Shown here: piece after piece, positions 1-5,178 of the stretch
How positions within the stretch are numbered: the first letter of the stretch is position 1
Layout: the number at the start of each line of letters is the position of its first letter
Assembly (NCBI RefSeq): GCF_946222305.1
Contig: NZ_CAMIHZ010000057.1
Span: forward strand, 1 to 5,953
DNA: 5,953 nucleotides
Reading direction: 5' to 3'
Source of the DNA: an uncultured Corynebacterium sp.
Lineage (GTDB): Bacteria > Actinomycetota > Actinomycetes > Mycobacteriales > Mycobacteriaceae
Made by a program: the position numbers and the translations under genes
Notes under the pieces: model-generated
Seen by the model: the letters and a program-made list of their open reading frames with translations, nothing else
Told to the model about the DNA's origin: nothing
The model's database searches: none

Positions 1-73
1 TCCCCGCCCCGCCACACCCCCAAACATTTAAGTGCACGTTCGCATCCCCGTAACCTGCACCCCGTATCCTCTC

Positions 74-90
74 CGATTGTCCAACAATCG
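74..90. promoter_or_regulatory. Perfect 17-bp palindrome, candidate operator
   Basis: CGATTGT and ACAATCG are exact 7-bp inverted arms around a 3-base centre (CCA), 56 bases before the GTG start of the phosphoesterase. A TATCCT at 65-70 could serve as a -10 element, which would place the transcription start inside the palindrome, but no good -35 is visible. The size and symmetry suit a dimeric repressor. I cannot match it to a named regulator. Confidence 0.4.
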
Positions 91-130
91 AATTCGTTGC
101 GCACCTTCGCATCGAGCCCGCCGCAACCGT

Positions 131-136
131 GAGAGG
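131..136 (+). promoter_or_regulatory. Ribosome binding site for the phosphoesterase
   Basis: GAGAGG lies 9 bases before the GTG at 146. It decides the start in favour of 146 over the in-frame ATG at 32, which has C-rich sequence upstream and no Shine-Dalgarno match. Confidence 0.6.
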
Positions 137-145
137 AACCGCCCC

Positions 146-1468
146 GTGTCGCAAGAAAACCCCACATCCGCCCGCAAGGTCAGCCGCCGCGCAGTCCTGG
201 GAGGCGGCTCGATCCTCGCAGCTACCGCGGCGGCAACCGGCTTCGTTAGTGCTGCTCAAGCCCAATCTGGTCTCGGATCGAGCCTTGGCGCCGGATGGGG
301 CTCCAGCGTTGGCTCCAGCCTAGGATCCGGCGCAGGGTCTTCCGCCCCAGGGCAAAACGCAAAACCAGGTCCCGCCGGCACCGCCGGCCCGCTCCCGCTG
401 CGCTTCCAGCCCAACGGTCGCTTCAAGATTATTCAATTCAACGACACGCAGGACGATCACCTCACTGACCGCCGCACCATCGAATTCATGGGCAAGGTCC
501 TCGACCAGGAAAAGCCGAACTTCGCACTCATCAACGGCGATGTCATCACGGACGGCCCTAAGAACCCCCGCCAGGTCTACGAGGCAATCAACAACGTCGT
601 CCTCCCCATGGAAACCCGCGGCATCCCGTGGGCAATCACCTTCGGCAACCACGACGAAGACTCTGTCGAGGACGCAAACACCGGCGTCTACGAGCGCCAC
701 ATGGCCAACTTCGTACGCCAGTACAAGCACAATTTGAATCCGGTTGCACCCGATCGGCCTTTTGGTCATTCCGACGCCCAGCTGCTCATCGCCTCCGCCA
801 AGGACAAGGCTCGCGCCAAGTTCGGCATCTGGTTACTGGACTCGGGCAACTACCTACCCGAGGCGGATCCGGTGCAAAAGAATGATGACATTCCGCACTA
901 CGACTACATCCGCCCAGCTCAGGTGGAGTGGTACGTCAATGCGTCGAAGGCGGCGGAACAGCGTTACGGGGCGAAAATCCCGAGCCTGATGTACTTCCAC
1001 ATCCCCACCTACGAGCATCGCGACATGTGGTACGGCGGCCCAGCCAAGCACCTAGAGGTCAACCACATTAAGGCGAAGTCCACCTTCAACATCGATGGTG
1101 TGAAGAACGAGGATGTGTACTACGGTTCGTTCAACTCTGGCATCTATGGTGCGGTTCGCGACCGCGGCGATGTGCTGGGAATCTACTGCGGCCACGACCA
1201 CATCAACAGTTACAAGGGCAACTACCACGGTGTGGAGCTGGGCTACTGCCCAGGCACGGGATTCGCGCCTTACGGGCTGAACGATGGAACGTGGCAGCAG
1301 CACACTCTCCGCGGCGCCCGCGTGTTCGAGCTCAACGAGAATTCTGAGAAGATCTACGAATCTACTCGTTTGATCTTCGCGAAGGATCTGGGCCTCGATA
1401 TGCAGCCGAAGAAACTGCCGATCGCGAAGCCGAAAGCGCTGCCCAAGTACGTGAAACTACCGGGCTAG
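146..1468 (+). CDS. Tat-exported calcineurin-like metallophosphoesterase
   Basis: Predicted 440-residue phosphoesterase with two-metal active site, exported in folded form; substrate unknown. The N-terminus has a twin-arginine signal: SRRAVLG at residues 13-19, a hydrophobic Ala/Gly stretch to about 36, and a likely cleavage site after AQA (37-39). A Gly/Ser-rich linker follows (about 41-81). The phosphoesterase fold begins near 92, with NDTQ (D100, Q102), NGD (D132), GNHD (N168, H169), FHIP (H285) and GHDH (H350, H352). The order and FGIWLLDSG (226-234) resemble the Dcr2/PPA29-like branch. The GTG start at 146 is chosen because GAGAGG lies 9 bases upstream and the Tat signal then begins at a normal distance. 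An upstream in-frame ATG at 32 would add 38 unconserved residues and no visible ribosome site. Motif I has Gln where His is usual. It converges on nadC with a 4-base overlap and shows no functional link to it. Confidence 0.9.
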   Translation: MSQENPTSARKVSRRAVLGGGSILAATAAATGFVSAAQAQSGLGSSLGAGWGSSVGSSLGSGAGSSAPGQNAKPGPAGTAGPLPLRFQPNGRFKIIQFNDTQDDHLTDRRTIEFMGKVLDQEKPNFALINGDVITDGPKNPRQVYEAINNVVLPMETRGIPWAITFGNHDEDSVEDANTGVYERHMANFVRQYKHNLNPVAPDRPFGHSDAQLLIASAKDKARAKFGIWLLDSGNYLPEADPVQKNDDIPHYDYIRPAQVEWYVNASKAAEQRYGAKIPSLMYFHIPTYEHRDMWYGGPAKHLEVNHIKAKSTFNIDGVKNEDVYYGSFNSGIYGAVRDRGDVLGIYCGHDHINSYKGNYHGVELGYCPGTGFAPYGLNDGTWQQHTLRGARVFELNENSEKIYESTRLIFAKDLGLDMQPKKLPIAKPKALPKYVKLPG

Positions 1469-1480
1469 TAGTCCAGCCCG
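1461..1480. terminator. Hairpin over the convergent stop codons, possible bidirectional terminator
   Basis: CGGGCT (1461-1466) and AGCCCG (1475-1480) form a perfect 6-bp stem with an 8-base loop. It covers the stop codons of both the phosphoesterase and nadC. No clear T-tract follows on the plus strand, and only GTAGTTT on the minus strand, so an intrinsic terminator is plausible but weak. Confidence 0.3.
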
Positions 1481-2568
1481 ATATCGAGCGCGCGGACCGA
1501 GTGGGTCAGCCCACCCACTGCTAGGTAATCCACGCCGGCTTCCGCGTAACTCCGGGCAACATCCAAGGTCAGCCCGCCAGAGGACTCCAGCTTGACTACG
1601 ATGTCACGGCCTTGAAGGGCCTCGTCGCGGCGTCGAACCGCTTCGATAGTGCCACCCACGCTGAAGTTATCCAGCAAGATTAACTCCGGCGGCTCGGGAA
1701 GAGCCAGCAGGGCATCGAGCTGGTCGAGGGTATCGACCTCCACCTCGCAGGGCACGTGTGGGGCGGCGGCGCGAATGGCACGCAAGGCCTCCACCACACC
1801 CGCGGTAGCATCCGCTGCGCTGCTGGTTTCGGGTGCCAGGATTTTACTGCTCATCCTGCGCGATGCCGCCGCCACGTGATTGTCCTTAATCATGGCGGCA
1901 TCGCCCAAGCCCATCCGGTGGTTCGTTCCACCGGCCGCGCGCACAGCGTACTTCTGCAATCCACGCATGCCGGGCAGAGTCTTGCGGGTGTCGCGGATTT
2001 CGGCACGTGTGCCTTCAATCGCATTCACCCATCGGCGTGTTTCTGTAGCGACGCCACAAGCGTGTGTCAGCAGATTCAGAATGGTTCGCTCAGCGGTCAG
2101 CAGCAAACGGGTCGGCGCCTGAACCTCGGCGATGGTTTGGCCCGCCTGCACGCGATCCCCGTCGTTGACCAGCACGTTCACGCGCACATCGGAGGCTTCG
2201 GCAGCACCTGCCTCAGCCGTTTCAGTCGCGGAAGGCCCAGCCTCGGAGTCATCAGCTGCGGCCGCCCCAGCGTGAGAAGTCCCAGCTGCAGCACCCCCGG
2301 CCTGAGAAGTTCCAGTTGCAGCACCCCCAGCTACGGAAGCCGGTGCCGAGGTCGGCTCGTTTTCCAGTAACACGTCGAAGACCCAGCCGATGACTTCTAG
2401 CGCGGCGACCACACCATTTTCGCGCGTGACGAAACGTGCCTGCGAGACCTCGTCCGCATCCACTGTCGCCAAGGTTGTGACATCCGGGCCGTACGCGAGG
2501 TCCTCGCGCAGCGCTGCGCGAATCAGGCCTCGAGTGTTGTTTTCGTTCAGCGGACGGAATGCTGTCAT
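1465..2568 (-). CDS. nadC: Nicotinate-nucleotide pyrophosphorylase (quinolinate phosphoribosyltransferase)
   Basis: Converts quinolinate and PRPP to nicotinate mononucleotide, CO2 and pyrophosphate in the cytosol, the step after NadA in de novo NAD synthesis. The 367 residues carry the family signatures in order: RDTRKTLPG (192-200), GGTNHRMGLGD (213-223), KDNH (228-231), EVEVD (275-279), LLDNF (298-302), ESSGG (328-332) and GVDYLAVGGLTHS (345-357). The usual length is about 280-290 residues. The excess lies in two insertions: about residues 71-126, a degenerate Ala/Gly/Ser/Thr 10-residue repeat inside the N-terminal domain, and about 236-256, directly after KDNH. The frame is intact and all motifs are kept, so the enzyme is probably active. 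The start ATG lies 3 bases after the nadA stop, with GGTGAG inside the nadA end as ribosome site, which indicates coupled translation. Family assignment is very secure; the effect of the insertions is unknown. Confidence 0.97.
   Translation of the reverse strand: MTAFRPLNENNTRGLIRAALREDLAYGPDVTTLATVDADEVSQARFVTRENGVVAALEVIGWVFDVLLENEPTSAPASVAGGAATGTSQAGGAAAGTSHAGAAAADDSEAGPSATETAEAGAAEASDVRVNVLVNDGDRVQAGQTIAEVQAPTRLLLTAERTILNLLTHACGVATETRRWVNAIEGTRAEIRDTRKTLPGMRGLQKYAVRAAGGTNHRMGLGDAAMIKDNHVAAASRRMSSKILAPETSSAADATAGVVEALRAIRAAAPHVPCEVEVDTLDQLDALLALPEPPELILLDNFSVGGTIEAVRRRDEALQGRDIVVKLESSGGLTLDVARSYAEAGVDYLAVGGLTHSVRALDIGLDY
2198..2347. repeat. Degenerate 30-bp tandem repeat inside nadC
   Basis: Successive 30-base units start near 2198, 2228, 2258, 2288 and 2318. 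The units at 2258-2287 and 2288-2317 match at 23 of 30 positions by hand count, and the unit at 2318 matches the previous one well over its first 22 bases; the outer units are more decayed. The period is a multiple of three, so the reading frame is kept and the protein shows repeats such as GGAATGTSQA and GGAAAGTSHA. Confidence 0.75.
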
Positions 2569-2571
2569 GGG

Positions 2572-3675
2572 TTACTCACCACTTCCCGGGCTACCAATGG
2601 CGATCATTGCTTCCAAAGATGCGCGGGCCTTATCCGCGACCTCGGTAGGAACGTCGACTTCATCCACGCCTTCGGCCAAGCAACGCAGCAAAGCCGCGGG
2701 CGTGATCATCTTCATGTACACACACGATGCGCGATCGTTGATGGGCTGGAAGTCCACCTCGGGAGCTGCCTGGCGCAGCTGGTGCAGCATGCCAATTTCC
2801 GTGGCCACGAGCACCTTGCGGGAGGTGCGTGGACGGGTAGCGACAGCGGTGCCGCCAGCGGTGCCGTCAACGGTCGATCCAGCGCCCTCCTTCGCCATAT
2901 CCAACATCCCGCCTGTGGACAGCATATGCACGCGTTCCTTTTCGATCGTGCCCTCTCCGGCTAGGAAGATCGCGGAGTTTGCGCAACCACACTCTGGGTG
3001 AATGTACAGATCAGCTTCCGGGTTCTGCCTGGCCTGCTCCGCTAGCTCAGCGCCGTTGATGCCCGCGTGCACGTGGCATTCACCGGCCCACACACGGATG
3101 TTGTCGCGGCCGGTCTCGCGCTGCACGTATGCACCCAAGAACTGGTCTGGACAGAACAGCACCTCCTTCTCGGAGGCTATAGATTTCACGACATCTACCG
3201 CATTCGAGGATGTACAGCAGATATCCGTCAAAGCCTTCACGTCAGCGGTGGTATTCACGTAGCTGACTACCACGGCGTCGGGGTGCTCGGACTTCCATTC
3301 GCGCAGCTCGTCGGCGGTAATGGAATCAGCCAAGGAGCAACCAGCTTCCTCATCCGGGATCAGCACAGTTTTGTTGGGGGAGAGGATCTTCGCGCTCTCG
3401 GCCATGAAGTGCACGCCACAGAACACGATGACATCCGCATCCGTTTCCGCAGCTTTGCGGGAAAGCGCCAGCGAATCACCCGTGAAATCCGCAATGTCCT
3501 GGATTTCCGGGATCTGGTAGTTGTGGGCCAAGATCACGGCGTTGCGCTCTTGCTTCAGGCGTTTGATCTCTGCGGTCCATTCTTCATTCGCTTCGACGCC
3601 TCCCCATACCCCTTGATCCCGATGCACCTTGGGCAGGAGGGAAGATTCTAACTGCGGGAGCGAGGAATTTGTCAT
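2572..3675 (-). CDS. nadA: Quinolinate synthase A
   Basis: Condenses iminoaspartate with dihydroxyacetone phosphate to quinolinate using a 4Fe-4S cluster; cytosolic, feeding NadC. The 367-residue protein has HNYQ (51-54), GDSL (66-69), FCGVHFMAE (85-93), CTSSNA (154-159), GECHVHAG (198-205), HPECGC (226-231), STGGM (253-257), ATEIGML (291-297) and SCVYMK (317-322). C86, C200 and C318 are the expected three cluster ligands. Residues about 263-286 are a Gly/Ala/Thr-rich insertion between STGGM and ATEIG. The ATG at 3675 is chosen because AAAGGA lies 9 bases upstream. The open frame runs on to 3966, but that would overlap the 3' end of the upstream gene and add 97 unconserved residues. It is the first gene of a nadA-nadC operon with a 3-base gap. 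nadB, the usual source of iminoaspartate, is not next to it. Confidence 0.97.
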   Translation of the reverse strand: MTNSSLPQLESSLLPKVHRDQGVWGGVEANEEWTAEIKRLKQERNAVILAHNYQIPEIQDIADFTGDSLALSRKAAETDADVIVFCGVHFMAESAKILSPNKTVLIPDEEAGCSLADSITADELREWKSEHPDAVVVSYVNTTADVKALTDICCTSSNAVDVVKSIASEKEVLFCPDQFLGAYVQRETGRDNIRVWAGECHVHAGINGAELAEQARQNPEADLYIHPECGCANSAIFLAGEGTIEKERVHMLSTGGMLDMAKEGAGSTVDGTAGGTAVATRPRTSRKVLVATEIGMLHQLRQAAPEVDFQPINDRASCVYMKMITPAALLRCLAEGVDEVDVPTEVADKARASLEAMIAIGSPGSGE

Positions 3676-3684
3676 CGGTACACG

Positions 3685-3690
3685 TCCTTT
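3685..3690 (-). promoter_or_regulatory. Ribosome binding site for nadA
   Basis: On the minus strand AAAGGA precedes the ATG at 3675 by 9 bases. It fixes the start within a longer open frame. An in-frame ATG six codons upstream (3691-3693) would place this site inside the coding sequence. Confidence 0.7.
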
Positions 3691-3734
3691 CATAATCGCC
3701 GGCGCTTTAGCTGTCGCGGCGCTTAACAAGAGTC

Positions 3735-3769
3735 CATGCGCGGAGATGGTGGCTTCAAATCTGCGCATG
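3735..3769. promoter_or_regulatory. Bulged 35-bp dyad upstream of nadA, candidate operator or hairpin
   Basis: Arms CATGCGC (3735-3741) and GCGCATG (3763-3769) pair exactly. AGAT (3744-3747) and ATCT (3759-3762) extend the pairing after a 2-base bulge, leaving an 11-base loop. It begins 60 bases upstream of the nadA start and lies just past the end of the upstream crotonase gene. No T-tract follows on the minus strand, so a regulator site (nad genes are often repressed by NAD-responsive regulators such as the NrtR/NdnR type) is as likely as a terminator. I cannot confirm a match to a known site. Confidence 0.4.
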
Positions 3770-3785
3770 AACTGCGAGTTTCGGA

Positions 3786-4781
3786 CTATCGTACCGAGCG
3801 TGGTTTGAACTTCGGCAATCGCCCCGAACCTGAATCGTTTTGGTTGTCCCCAGTGGACTTCGTTTGGCGCCCCAACTTTTGGGCAATCCGAGTATTGTCC
3901 AGCATCAACAATCGCGCCTGGCGCACGCGTTCCTTGAAGAACGTCGCACGCGGCCCGCTGGTCCACGTCTCATCGAACAAGCGCTTGGCGTATGCCACGG
4001 AATCCGGTGACCGCCCGATAAGTTGGTGCGCCAGTTCCTCTGCTGCTGCCCTGGGGTCGGCAGCGACCTCGCTGGCTAGGCCCAGCTCTACTGCTTTGTC
4101 GCCCGTCAGGATCTCACCCGTCATGGCCAGGCGTTTGGCTGTATCGATCGGCAGTAGTTGCTTCAGCGACGCGATGCCGGACATATCGGGAACCAACCCC
4201 CACTTGGCCTCGAGGACGGACCAGGAGGCGTCGGAGGAAGTAAAACGGTAATCCGCTGCGGCGGCGATCTGCACCCCACCGCCGAAACAGTAGCCTTCAA
4301 CGGCTGCGATTACGGGAATTGGTAACCGACGCCACGCCCAGGGCGCCTCTTGGAAAGTATTGGTGCCACGCCAGGGCCGAGGTGCGAAGGTGCGGGCGAG
4401 CTTCGCGGGGGATTTCAGTGCCGAGGCGAAGTCGAGGCCCGCGCTGAAGTTCCCGCCGGCGCCGGACAAGATGACGACGCGGATGCTGCGGTCGCGGCGG
4501 ATGGTGCGGGCGGTGGCGACGAGCTCATCGAGGACGGGGAGAGTCAACGAGTTGAGTTTGGCGGGGCGGTTGAGCGTGACATAGGCGATGCCGTTGGGTT
4601 CGCCGGTTTCGGGATCCACGCCTTTGACGAGGCTGACGGCCGTGTCGTTAAGGGGCGCGGAGGTGGCACGGTCAGCGGAGTTCGCGCGGGGGTGGTCAGT
4701 TTCCGCGAGAGGCTTTGTGGCGTTGGAGGAGGCGACTGTGTCGGTGGAGGCGGGCTCACGCCGTGAATCATTAGCGTTCAT
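3786..4781 (-). CDS. Crotonase-fold enoyl-CoA hydratase/isomerase family protein
   Basis: Cytosolic crotonase-superfamily protein of 331 residues acting on an acyl-CoA thioester; the reaction is not predictable. The oxyanion-hole regions are SGAGGNFSAGLDF (106-118) and VEGYCFGGGVQIA (161-173), followed by EAKWGLVPDM (191-200). Aligned by eye with rat enoyl-CoA hydratase, the second catalytic acid (Glu164) is kept as E191 but the first (Glu144) is Q171. D199 lies eight residues after E191, as does the third acid in dienoyl-CoA isomerase. Classic water addition is therefore doubtful. The first 50 or so residues are Ser/Ala/Thr/Asp-rich and look disordered. The ATG at 4781 is the first possible start, because an in-frame TGA lies two codons upstream; its ribosome site is poor (TGAGAC at best), so a leaderless message is possible. 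No convincing downstream start precedes the core domain. It is 110 bases upstream of nadA, probably a separate unit. Confidence 0.9.
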   Translation of the reverse strand: MNANDSRREPASTDTVASSNATKPLAETDHPRANSADRATSAPLNDTAVSLVKGVDPETGEPNGIAYVTLNRPAKLNSLTLPVLDELVATARTIRRDRSIRVVILSGAGGNFSAGLDFASALKSPAKLARTFAPRPWRGTNTFQEAPWAWRRLPIPVIAAVEGYCFGGGVQIAAAADYRFTSSDASWSVLEAKWGLVPDMSGIASLKQLLPIDTAKRLAMTGEILTGDKAVELGLASEVAADPRAAAEELAHQLIGRSPDSVAYAKRLFDETWTSGPRATFFKERVRQARLLMLDNTRIAQKLGRQTKSTGDNQNDSGSGRLPKFKPRSVR

Positions 4782-4955
4782 GTCTCATGACGCTATCGGG
4801 TCAGTGGCTCCGCTGTGCGGGAAATCATTAAGTTGCTGGTGTGTAGCGGTTTCGGAGGTGGATGAGGTGCGAGCATTCGCAAAGTCGAGGGGGTGCAAGT
4901 GTTCCTGAAGCTTTTGGGCGGAAGCGCTGTTATTTAGCCTTCCGATGGGTGGGAT

Positions 4956-5018
4956 ATGTCGATTCTTCGGGAAAATCTCGACACGTTCGGCGTACATGTC
5001 GATTTCGTGTACATGACA
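4956..5018. repeat. Cluster of short direct and inverted repeats upstream of the crotonase gene
   Basis: ATGTCGATT occurs at 4956-4964 and again at 4996-5004, exactly 40 bases apart. TGTCGA (4957-4962) also pairs with TCGACA (4978-4983), and GTACATG is repeated at 4992-4998 and 5009-5015. The density of related hexamers suggests a regulator-binding region about 180-220 bases upstream of the crotonase start. No named regulator motif is recognised. Confidence 0.35.
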
Positions 5019-5081
5019 GCCGCCCTGGGGGTTGCTTGAATTCGGGTTATCCCGTCTTTTCAGCAAATCGCGGTGGGCGCC

Positions 5082-5101
5082 CAAGTTTAGTGACCAACTT
5101 G
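5082..5101 (-). repeat. Second small hairpin abutting the terminator-like stem
   Basis: CAAGTT (5082-5087) and AACTTG (5096-5101) are exact 6-bp arms around an 8-base loop. It lies directly downstream of the larger stem in minus-strand transcription, making a tandem hairpin pair. Confidence 0.35.
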
Positions 5102-5129
5102 CGGGCTAACGTTTGGTAACGCTAGCCCG
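5102..5129 (-). terminator. Candidate terminator of the DJ-1/PfpI gene
   Basis: On the minus strand CGGGCTAGCG and CGTTAGCCCG form a 10-bp stem with one G-U pair and an 8-base loop (TTACCAAA), 49 bases after the TAA stop. On the plus strand the same position is an A-C mismatch, so folding favours the minus-strand transcript, as expected. There is no T-tract directly after the stem. Confidence 0.5.
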
Positions 5130-5178
5130 ATGGGGCAGGGGCCTACTCTGGGGCGTTAGTGCCGTAGGGGACTGGGCT

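Larger units (their letters stand above)
4782..5178. other. Intergenic spacer without a convincing gene
   Basis: This 397-base stretch separates the crotonase gene from the downstream end of the DJ-1/PfpI gene. It holds two adjacent hairpins (5082-5129) and a cluster of short direct and inverted repeats (4956-5018). A 99-codon minus-strand frame with a TTG start (4785-5084) has no ribosome site and no recognisable domain. The crotonase promoter must lie here; TTAATG on the minus strand near 4830 is a possible -10 but has no good partner. Confidence 0.6.

Noticed and set aside
32..145. Longer phosphoesterase starting at ATG 32
   Set aside because: It adds 38 residues ahead of the Tat signal, has no ribosome site, and would make the candidate operator palindrome coding. 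GTG 146 has a proper Shine-Dalgarno sequence.
1756..2370. 204-codon plus-strand frame opposite nadC
   Set aside because: A shadow frame kept open by GC-rich third positions of nadC; its repeats are the antisense of the NadC insertion.
3692..3697. GATTAT on the minus strand as the nadA -10 element
   Set aside because: A transcript starting 7 bases downstream would begin inside the nadA ribosome site, and no -35 element sits at the right distance.
3676..3966. Longer NadA starting at 3966
   Set aside because: The extra 97 residues overlap the end of the upstream same-strand gene in another frame, show no family similarity, and ignore the good ribosome site before ATG 3675.
4785..5084. 99-codon minus-strand frame ending just before the crotonase start
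   Set aside because: It uses a TTG start with no ribosome site, has no recognisable domain, and runs through the repeat cluster. It is in frame with the crotonase but separated by a TGA; nothing suggests read-through.
4862..5119. 85-codon plus-strand frame in the same spacer
   Set aside because: Composition (many Arg, Gly, Cys, Ser) looks random, with no ribosome site or domain.
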